Shown here piece after piece: positions 55,760 to 64,000 of a stretch of DNA of 64,000 nt (position 1 is its first letter; every line of letters begins with the position of its first letter). The stretch spans positions 62,001-126,000 of the forward strand of contig JANVFP010000013.1 of NCBI GenBank assembly GCA_027919835.1, in the 5' to 3' direction. A program made the translations under genes and the position numbers. The DNA comes from Lentinula raphanica. Its lineage: Eukaryota > Basidiomycota > Agaricomycetes > Agaricales > Omphalotaceae. The notes under the pieces are model-generated. The model did no database searches, had not been told where the DNA came from, and saw only the letters and a program-made list of their open reading frames with translations.

Positions 55760-57200
55760 CAATTTAATGCTTCGTTGAATAGATCTAATGACCTAGTGAC
55801 TTTATCACTGAACACTGATCACCAATATACTTCTTATGTCGTTTGTCAAATGTATTTAAGCGAGGTGTGGGGCGTTGTCAGAGATTCCGCACGATCTTAT
55901 ACCTTAGAACGACTGGTAGTCTTAAAAGATCTACTGGATCCGCAATACAGGTCAACAGAGCGAAGTGACACGGAAGTACAGATCTTTTGATCTGGACTCG
56001 AAGGGGGTGAGTGATCCACTCAAAGGGTTTACAAGGAACGAGAGGACTCGTATAGATCAGACTTTATGACCACACAAATACTATCAGAACCAGGTTGAAG
56101 ATCTACTGATCACCGATCACAGGAAACCTTCACAGCTCGTATGGATCACTGATCACCACACGTCTGCTTGAACAGAGCCACCGAAACTCTGAACGCTCAC
56201 TTGGAACAACCGAGAACCAAGCCCTCTGTATCTCCACGATAGGAGTCTACCTTTGATTCAAATCTAGCTGAGACTTTATCAACTGACAAGATATCGGGCC
56301 TAACGAGATGAGAATTTCACAACCACTTTCGAAGACTGCCTGGCTTACAAAGCCTTTACTCCTCACGTATGAGAGCAAAGGTTAGCTAGTCAGAGAAACT
56401 GGGCACAAAACCTGAATATATTTTTGTAGGCTACGTCCTTAAGTACTTCTACGAATAGATCTGTAGCCAATTTACTATTTTATGGAATAGATCTATAGAT
56501 TTGAGAGAACGGAGTCCGAGATCTGATACAAATAAGGAAAGTGGTACTCTACAAGGCTCCAATCGTTAAAATTAGGCCATTGCATGCCTGCACGCAAAAT
56601 GGGTGTATTATCTCCCCCAAACTAAAGATCTGACCGTCCCCCATCAGGAAAAATACCTTGGGCCCAGAGAGCCTAGAGACACCCCCCAAAAGCTTAGGCT
56701 TCCCAGGCTTCCCAGAGATTCTCAAAGATTTCCAAAGATTTTCAAAGCAACTCAGGTAAGCCTGAAGACATAAGGTTGACTTAAAATCATTTCAAGAACT
56801 TGAAACTGCCTGGAATTTTGGGGGTGTCTCCAGGCAACCTGGGCCTAGATAGATTTTTCCTGATGCCGGTCATCTGGTTGGGTAGACAGGCTCGTACCTC
56901 CCTTGGGAGTGTGGTACTGCAACTGATCCAAGCTTTTGGATTGATCTCCTCGATATCCCAATGGTATTCCCACTCATTAACGCTATAGATCTGTTCGGTT
57001 GCCTCGGGATCAACTGATGATAATTAAACCCGCGGCTAACTTGATAGAAGCGCCTAATTTCCGAGTGTGATTATCAAGAGATCTGATCACAACATCCTGC
57101 AACTTCACAAAGTTCATTTCTTTGACCTTTGTAAGTATTACAGTCTTCCTACTATTCTTAGAATTTTCCCAGTGGCTTATTACGTCCTGGGAAGTTCTTT
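55760..57200. other. Intergenic tract rich in GATC/AGATCT, possibly an LTR remnant
   Basis: No convincing gene. AGATCT occurs ten times between 55781 and 57085. On the minus strand, TTTGGGGGAG at about 56609 resembles a polypurine tract followed by ~850 bp without ORFs, which could be an LTR of a gypsy-type element. No matching second copy was found, so this stays tentative. Confidence 0.35.
56642..56865. mobile_element. Small inverted-repeat element (CATCAG family), copy 9, TSD CC
   Basis: 224 bp nearly the same as copies 2, 3 and 4; CC on both sides (56640-56641, 56866-56867). It lies ~450 bp upstream of the gene starting at 57313. Confidence 0.9.
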
Positions 57201-57210
57201 AAGAACCGTG

Positions 57211-57218
57211 GATAAAAG
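57211..57218 (+). promoter_or_regulatory. TATA-like box
   Basis: GATAAAAGG about 100 bp upstream of the ATG at 57313. Position fits a fungal core promoter; no experimental support. Confidence 0.35.
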
Positions 57219-57312
57219 GCTGCCGGACTTCAAAAAATTTCTCTAAGTCCGCTTTCTTTCTTACTTCCAACTTCAACATCGTCTTTCAACTGATCTTTTC
57301 TCAACTATCGCT

Positions 57313-59942
57313 ATGTCGTCTCGCAACGCCGGATCCTCGTCGTCTCGCAAACAATATGCTGTCCGAGAGTTACGTAGCAAGGCTGTTACTGCTGAGGACC
57401 CCAAATTCAACTCCCAGCTTCGTGCTCGAGACAGTCTTGGCTCCAATAAGCCCGTCTTGTTCCTTCCCGCATCTGAGTCTGAATGTGGCATCCTTCAACG
57501 CTACTGGCCATCCTTTTCCAACTCTTTTAGCTCAGCATTCGCCTTGCCCCGCTACGCTAGCCCTGACTCTGACGACTTTCCTCAGGCATTGCCTGGGGAC
57601 TACAAAACCACTGTTCCAGACACCTTCTACCCAGAGCTTCTCGTTCAATATTATGACAGATTCTCGAAGGGGCCCATGTGCCGGGACGAAGGTTTCACCC
57701 TCTATCGCGCGCTGTCGCTCGTTCAAGAGTCGTTGTCACAAGTCATGACCGCGTCCAAATCAAAGGTGAAGGACGCGTTGCTCACGATGCTAAGGCGTCC
57801 GGAGGTAACTGGGGCCTTGGTAAGACATCTTCTTTCATTCGGTCCTTAGTACTTATGATTCTGGCAGGGTTACTATCGGGTGTTCTGGCACAAGTCTCGC
57901 CTCTGCCCCTTGTTTGCCCTCAGATTCATATGCCTACTGTGCGACTTCTGTGAGAAGACGCTGACCAAGGCCGAGTACACTGCAAAGATCTACAACGAGA
58001 CCACTCGGCGTGGCTTGGGGGTTGACAAGGAGCTTCGTACTCACGTCCGGGTACGTTTTCCTATATGCACCGTTTCCCATTCCTCGCTTACCAAGTGGCC
58101 TGATCGCTAGTCCCTGAAATGTCCCGCTCACACTGCCGCTTCGCTGGCCATTCCGCTTCTGCTTTATCCGTTGACGTTCGAAGGTCAACTTCTCATCACA
58201 GTAGCTCAGTCTGGCTCGCCTGGCAACGTGCTGCATCATCCCATTACTGGTCAAGTTCTTCTGCCCGACCCTAGTGGTCTGGACAACCTTCCTCCTGCAA
58301 GCCCACTACTTCCCCTTTCTGACAACGACGACGAGGAGTTCGAAGGCCCTGCCTCTCCGATCAAGGAGAACGATGGCCCCGTGTCTCCCGTAATGGATCT
58401 CAATGAAGACAATGACGGGGAGACTGAGGTCTCGGACGATGTAGACGTCAAGGATGTTTTCAAGGCCCCCAAAGGAAAGGGTAAGGCCAAGGTACCCACT
58501 AGTGAGTTTATCGTCTCGAGGTCTCTGGACTTCGCTCACCCTTCATCTGCAGGGATTTCCACTCGAAAGAGCCCACAAGTTCGTCTTGCCAAGCCTGCCT
58601 CTTCCAAGGTAGGGCCTCCTTCGCGAAACGACCCGTTCCCAAGCCTATCAAACGCGAATGGAGTGCATCCCTGCATGTCGAAGACGTGGTAAGTTCCGCC
58701 ACTGGTCCATCTACTCCTGGACGTTACTGATTCCCGCCCTTTTTCAGGAGATGCACGAACCAGCTGCCAAGAGAAGCAAAACCACCAAGGAGACACCGCC
58801 TCCTCAAGTTGCGGATCCCACCGCGGTCATGAAGACCAAAGGTTCCAAATCATCCGCGGCAGAGCCTCACGAACCAGCGGAGGAGTCGGAAGCCACACTA
58901 GCGCACAATGATCTCGACACAACGACCCATCATGCCCTCTTCCTCACAAACCCAAACTTTCAGGTCAAAACTGCTTTTGCCGACCTCGTGGAGCAGGATT
59001 CAGGCGTCAAGAGGCGACCCGAAATGCAGATCCTTCGATCTTCGCCGTGGACTCTGGACGACGAGCTCAAAGAACTGGGGGCTTTCTTGACCACAGGTGG
59101 GTATCATTTTCCTTGGAGAACTTGGGCCGCTTTGGTCACCTCGTTTCTCGACGCATGGTTCACGAGGACTCTGACATGGCCGTGTCTGATCCCGACTTGG
59201 CGCCCTCTCTAGACTGCGTATCGTGCCAGGTCCGCGGCCTCACCTGTGTAGCTGGTTCATGGCTCGGGGGTCCTTGTCAGGATGTACCCAATCTCATCGG
59301 ACTTGTCCCAGCTCGCTCCACTTGAAATTGCAGTCAGATCTCTTACAAGAACTTCCCAAGGCTGTACAGTCTCTTCCCGTAGGTAAGCAGATCGTCGAAC
59401 TTGGCATTTCCTGGATCTTTGTGCTGATGCCTCTTTGCTCCGGCTTCCCAGGTTATTCTTTAGCCCTTGCCCGTTTCCAGGCTGGGCTAGATCGCTACTT
59501 TCGTGCACAGGAGTTAGCTCAGGAAATGTTCAATTTGGTGGGCTACAACCTTGCGCATCTGGTCCGCGACCTCAAGGTATCTGGACTCGACGCCAACGTT
59601 GTTCTGACTGCTTGGGCCAAGGAACATCCCAAAGAGAAGCTCAGCTACGACGATGCGACTCTCTTCGCCACATTCTTCAACTGGAACTCATCTTGTAACC
59701 TTTCAGCCTATCTCAAGAAGCCGGAGGAGATCGAGAAGTTCCAACAGTTCCTGAAGGATCACAAACTCGACCTTCCTTTGGTTCCTTCGACCTCGGGTGA
59801 AGCCACATCTGTTCCAGGCGAGTCTCCAGTTGAGGAACCAAAGAAGACCTATTCGGCCATGCACGCTTCTAACTGGAATGTCAAGGCAGCAGCGCAGCCT
59901 GACGAACCTGCCGCTCCTATCACTGAGGAGCAGAAACCTTGA
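57313..59942 (+). CDS. Uncharacterised multi-exon protein with Cys-rich cluster
   Basis: Start MSSRNAGSSSSRKQYAVREL; the first exon ends RRPEVTGAL. GT-AG introns lead to YRVFWHKSRLCPLFALRFICLLCDFCEKTLT, then LITVAQSGSPGNVLHHPITG, an acidic tract (SDNDDEEFEGPASPIKEND), a KGKGKAKV segment, KRPVPKPIKREW, EPAAKRSKTTKETPPP, LTNPNFQVKTAFADLVEQD and LDDELKELGAFLTTG. A cysteine cluster DCVSCQVRGLTCVAG..GPC follows, then HRTC and SLHLKLQSDLLQELPKAV; the join between these two needs a frame change near 59275. The C-terminus is LARFQAGLDRYFRAQELAQEMFNLV and AYLKKPEEIEKFQQFLKD, ending EEQKP. The Cys cluster (CxxCxxxxxxC...C..C......C) resembles lineage-specific agaricomycete proteins of unknown function. 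No enzyme motif recognised. Confidence 0.55.
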
Positions 59943-60705
59943 ATCGTACTCAGTTTCTGTCTCCCTACTGGGGACATGGTTTCGTTTGGGGTGGATCTGT
60001 AGGACGGTGCGCTTGCTAGGACTTGGACATTTTGTTTGTACAGATCTCTATTCGCGGACACGACTTTCAGACCCTTTGTTTTACTACATATGGACTAAAC
60101 ATCATCAATTCTTCACTCGTAGCCTATGTAGTATTTCTGTCGAGGTCTCTTATATCTTTTTGGTACATTTTCACAGACTCTTAGGTAGTACCTTAGTAGT
60201 CTGCTCAATGCATGGCCTTTGTGCCATTTTGATCTTGAAACCTCGTGCAAAACCAACCATAAGTCCACTGAGTTCATGAAGTTTAATAGATCTATCCTCC
60301 ATAGTGTAATTAAAGTAGTCTCTAATAGAAGTCTTCGAAATATGCGTTTCATTGACCTTATTGAGCCTCTTTGTAAGAGAAATGAACAGATCTGGTCTAT
60401 CCCTTGTTACAGGGTCCCTAGATCTGTGAGTATATGTGAAAACACGAATAGATCCATTCGTTCTTTCGTGCCTTTCGCTTATAAAATGTTGGTGGTCACT
60501 GCCCTAAGGTCTCTTAATCCTTTGGGCAACTAATGTGAGCTACGTCGGCCTCAGATCTAGTGCTATACATGTTACCCACATGCTTGTTTCACTTAGATCA
60601 CTGACTTTGTAAAATTTTAAATTTTGAAAATTTTGAAACACAGTGTCCCCTCCCCCAAACTAAAAGCTCAGCAGTCCCTGCTGACTCAGTCAAGGAAAGG
60701 CTTTC

Positions 60706-60713
60706 ATATAAAA
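60706..60713 (+). promoter_or_regulatory. TATA box
   Basis: ATATAAAA 39 bp upstream of the ATG at 60752, preceded by CTCCCCCAAACTAAAAG at 60648-60664, a motif also present near 56607 and 62906. Confidence 0.4.
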
Positions 60714-60751
60714 CAGCACTGATCCGAGTAGATCCAACTCCCAAACAAAAT

Positions 60752-62729
60752 ATGGCGCCCAACCACGAATTTTCCAACACTCCCCTTCGTTTGGAGTCCG
60801 AGCTTGAGGACTGGGCTGACGATGCAGCACACTGGGTCAAGGTACTATGTCAAGATCGTACCCTAGGATTCAGTGCTGCTATCAATCAACAAGGATCCAT
60901 CAAGCTTCAGACCTCGACGAGAAAAGCGATCATGGCTGATGTAAATCTGCCTATGAACACATTGTATGTATTTCATAACTAGATCTGTTCATTATCAGCC
61001 TTCTGACGACTTTTCCAGTCCCTTAAGGTGTCGAAGGAGGCTGCCAGTCTCAACACATCGTACATGCAACAGTACGAGGCCTTGAGTGAAGCCTTGATCG
61101 GCATCATGGCCTTCTCTGAGATCGCAGAGGAGGCCGGCAGACTCTACCCCAATGTCAAGAATGAGGGTGGACAAGACTCCCGGATGGAACTGTTTCTGGA
61201 CGAGCTCGTCAAGATCCGTCGTTCCACTACGCGAGCCAAAATGCAGAAGGCCGAAGCCGCTGCAAAGGAAGTCAAAAACTCGACTCCAGGAGTAAGTAAT
61301 ACTTCGAATAACTTTGTCCTTCGATAGATCTGATCAATTTTCAAAGACCAAAGGCAAGGAATCGTCCAAGGCCAGAGAAAAGACCGTGGAACGTGCTTCA
61401 GTCGAGCCCATTGACGCTGAACAGAAGTTCATGGAAGAAATCGTGAGTAGATCTGTTCGTCGAGTCGATCCAGAATACTGATCCATCGAGTTAGGAAGCA
61501 GATCTCGCCGCCGCCGAAGCTGAAGACGAGGCTGCAGCACGTAAGGCCCGTCCCAAGGGAACTACTGCCTTCCTTCGTCGTCAACAGGCAAGTACAGGCT
61601 GTGATGGCCTTGCAGCCTATGCCATTCTTGCTTATCGAGCCGAACGTCATGCTAAGTTGTATTGAAAGGGCACTCCCGTCAAAGTAGCTGACCAAGATAG
61701 CCCTGTACGCCGTTCCACTTGATAGATCTAACAGTTTCTGATGAAGATCTCCAGATGGAGGACGTTGCAGGAGAAGAAGAGGCGTCTCCCAAGGCTAAGT
61801 CCAAGTCCAAGTCCAAAAAGAAGTCTAAGGTCGTCGAGGAGACTCCTGAGCCAATGGCTGACCCGGATATCATCGTAAGTACCTTTAGATCCATTCAGAA
61901 CGAATAGATCTGACGATTCTTTAGATGGAAGAGGAACCCAAACCCAAGGCTAAGGCCAAGGGGACGAATGCTGAGGAGGAGACTACGAAGGCTTCCAAGG
62001 GCAAGGGAAAACGAAAGCGACAGGACCAAGACGTGGGGGCAGCAGGATCCGCTGAGACTTCAGTGAATCCTGAGCCTTACTCAACCACTGCTGGACCTGA
62101 GACTATCGTTCAGCCCATGGCAACTGGAGAGGAACAGACCAAGAGGACCAAGGTCTACCTAGATCTGGCCGATACTTGTAAGTACCTCGAGTCGTTTCCA
62201 ACAGATCTTCTCTTCTTTTCGCTCTATTATTATCACAGAGCAGCAAGGATCACTAGATCTATTGCTTTAGCATGTTGTCTTGCGTTTGAACTGTCTCTAG
62301 GACGTGGTATCTGAGCTAATCATCTTCACAGGTGACCCTGGAGATTCCCAAAACTGGGACCTCGTCCGTCTCCTTCAAGATATCACTCGTAGCCACGCTG
62401 CTGAGTACAGCAACTATACCGAGGCACAATTCAATGCCTTGGTTAACTTCCATCAGAACCAGCTTTTCGACTGTTCCATCAAAGCTAGGTTTTACGCTCG
62501 ACGTGGGTTGGCAAGTCAGGCCATTATCGACAACGCCAGGAAGGCTTTCCGCATGAAAAAGCCCCTGAACGTCGACGACGACAGCAATCCTCGTGAGGAA
62601 GTGTTTATCGTTCCTTCCTACACACCCTACACTCCTCCCCTTATGATGCCACGCAGAGGTGATCCACAAGGTGATAGAGAACAGCTAGCACGCCTAGATC
62701 CTTTGCTTCCTCCACATTCCGCGCCTTAG
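60752..62729 (+). CDS. Uncharacterised acidic/basic low-complexity protein, multi-exon
   Basis: MAPNHEFSNTPLRLESELEDW start; exons joined by about seven short introns. Order: helical N-terminus (AAHWVKVLCQDRTLGFSAAINQ, LNTSYMQQYEALSEALIGIMAF), a coiled-coil-like stretch (RSTTRAKMQKAEAAAKEVKNS), EADLAAAEAEDEAAARKARPKG, a Lys/Ser tract (SPKAKSKSKSKKKSK), KGKGKRKRQDQD, then a conserved-looking C-terminus: WDLVRLLQDITRSHAAEYSNYTEAQFNALVNF, CSIKARFYARRGLASQAIIDNARKAF. Several introns hold AGATCTRA close to the 3' splice site. Nuclear localisation is suggested by the basic tracts; no domain assigned. Confidence 0.5.
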
Positions 62730-62936
62730 GTAGACGTCTGAAGCAGTTGAAACACCAGATCCATTCATTCCCGTTGTCCTGGTACCTATTTTTATACCTG
62801 ATATGCAGTCAAGTAACGTATTAGGTAGTTTTTGAGGTAATTCAGTCGATGACCAACTTCCTCGAGCATGTTGAGATAGAATTTTGAAAGATCAATGACC
62901 GGACTCCCCCAAGCTAAATAGATCTGTTGGTCTAAC

Positions 62937-64000
62937 TCAGTTTGATGAGGAGATCCTTCGACTATGATGTGGGCTTGCCTCCGAATTGTCATCCTCAGGT
63001 GCTTCATCATTAGAACCGGACTCTGCAGCCTTCGGATCCGAAGGATCTTTATCCTTTTCAGCTGAAGTATCGAATGTGACATCAGGATCCTCAGATATGT
63101 TGATCTTAGGGATTGCTCTGAATACTAGATCCTCAACATTATCAGGGGTATCCTCATCAGGAAAAATATTCTCATCTCTAGAGTCCCCAGAGATACCCCC
63201 CAATTCCTAGGTAGTCTCAGAGAACCTAGAGTATTTGAGTTCTTTGAGGCTTCTAAAAATTCTCTGGGTGCTTTCTGGTGCTTTCTGGTGCTTTCAGATG
63301 CTTTCAGGATCTTTCAGGATCTCTAGGATGATTTTTGATCTTTCAAAGTTCACAAAAATCTCTGAGCAGCCTAAGAATTGGGGGTATCTCTGGGACTCTA
63401 GAGATGAGAATATTTTTCCTGATGCTCGTCATCATCGACCATAGCTTCCAGTTGTTCTGGACTCAGATCTATCAGGTCATGGATGTTCTGGGGCAGATCT
63501 ATTGGTTCGAAACAAGCATGATGAGGCATTACTCTGAATGCACCGACTTTGTCTTTCAGTACGGTACCATCCATTTCAGCAATGATATAAGACCCTCCTC
63601 GTGTTCGTCTGATCACAACCATAGGTCCACGGTAACGACTATACATTTTTCAATCCAAATTCTTCTCGATGGTGGTGTTCCTGATCTGTACCAAGGTCCC
63701 TGGTTTGAAATCCCAGTCCTTGATAGTATATCGGAACTTGTCTTTGAAGATCCTAAGGTCTCGACGCTTATTAGCATCAATCCTGGATCTCATGTTCTCA
63801 ATGAAGGAACAGTGTTTGGAAAGGGCCTGAGCACGATAACCCAGCATCTCTTCCCGAGAGAGGATTCGATTTGGTGGATTGACCAAATAGGTAGATTCGA
63901 CGATATCAAAAGGGAGTAACGGTTCTGCACCAGTTACAACAAAATAGGGAGAGCATCCGAGACCCCTCCTAGGAGTGACTCGATCTGCCCATAACATCGG
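62937..64000 (-). pseudogene. pol: Ty3/gypsy pol, integrase C-terminal part, nonsense codon and insertion
   Basis: Minus strand from the window edge: VTPRRGLGCSPYFVVTGAEPLLPFDIVE, LSREEMLGYRAQALSKH, NKRRDLRIFKDKF, WDFKPGTLVQIRNTTIEKNLD. TGA at 63650-63652 takes the place of the expected Arg, and the frame continues KMYSRYRGPMVVIRRTRGGSYIIAEMDGT, VGAFRVMPHHACFEPIDLP. These are the post-catalytic integrase segment and the GPY/F-type domain of gypsy elements. A small inverted-repeat element (63155-63424) splits MVDDDE from DTPDNVEDLVFRAIPK. The protein ends HHSRRISSSN at about 62937. A polypurine-like TTGGGGGAG lies just downstream at about 62906. RT and protease lie outside the window. Confidence 0.75.
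63155..63424. mobile_element. Small inverted-repeat element (CATCAG family), copy 10, TSD CT
   Basis: 270 bp, the longest and most diverged copy: CATCAGGAAAAATATTCTCATC ... GATGAGAATATTTTTCCTGATG, with inner arms TCCCCAGAGATACCCCCCAATTC and its counterpart. CT flanks both sides (63153-63154, 63425-63426). Deleting it with one CT restores the gypsy pol frame. Confidence 0.95.

Noticed and set aside
55757..55990. 77-codon plus-strand ORF
   Set aside because: No domain, no neighbours in frame, and it overlaps the intergenic AGATCT-rich tract; treated as chance.
55760..56610. LTR of the gypsy element
   Set aside because: A polypurine-like tract is present, but no second copy, TG..CA ends or target duplication could be found; kept only as a tentative note.
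1..64000. Whole array as a pure assembly artefact
   Set aside because: Copies differ by private substitutions and insertions with proper target duplications, so most are real. Individual T junctions could still be misjoined and need read support.

Overview
The window is nuclear DNA of a basidiomycete fungus, most likely an agaricomycete. The support is: short GT-AG introns in nearly every host-like gene, several protein families I associate with mushroom genomes (a TET/JBP-like dioxygenase, a DUF6532-like protein, an agaricomycete-type hAT transposase), and a very high load of decayed transposons. No rRNA, tRNA or CRISPR array was recognised. Family names come from motif recognition alone; no database search was run.

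Layout. 1-1111: a minus-strand conserved hypothetical gene running off the left edge, hit by a small inverted-repeat element. 1258-27291: a nearly continuous array of plus-strand copies of one tyrosine-recombinase (DIRS-like) retrotransposon, here called family A. Its order is a ~1.1 kb leader (L, starts TCGACATGAAGG), gag with a C-terminal zinc motif, RT-RNase H, tyrosine recombinase (YR), 3' UTR, and a ~95 bp terminal block (T, ends GGCAGAGG). Copies join head to tail as T|L or by fusion of T to internal positions. A second DIRS-like family (minus strand, 22161-25435) sits inside the array. 27292-28857: a decayed hAT transposon. 28857-35997: minus-strand family A copies, one with an uninterrupted YR. 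36049-39550: a giant palindromic element with GGTAGCTACC arrays, containing a 1.1 kb fold-back element and nested small elements. 40106-44940: a hAT transposon with intact ends and 8-bp target duplication but a wrecked transposase. 45290-49011: more family A. 49621-55730: two minus-strand multi-exon genes, a DUF6532-like gene and a PHD finger/TET-JBP-like dioxygenase gene, the latter split by half a copy of the palindromic element. 57313-62729: two plus-strand multi-exon genes of unknown function in a tract very rich in AGATCT. 62937-64000: minus-strand end of a Ty3/gypsy pol gene.

A recurrent signal is a family of ~200-270 bp inverted-repeat elements (ends CATCAGGAAAAAT and ATTTTTCCTGATG). 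Ten copies are present and nine have a matching 2-bp target duplication. They have landed in host genes, two retrotransposon classes, hAT elements and each other. Nonsense changes of CGA to TGA recur in unrelated transposons, the mark expected of cytosine methylation; a TET/JBP-like dioxygenase lies in the same window. Most transposon ORFs are broken. The least damaged family A enzymes are RT-RNase H at 32116-33342 and YR at 31127-32134.
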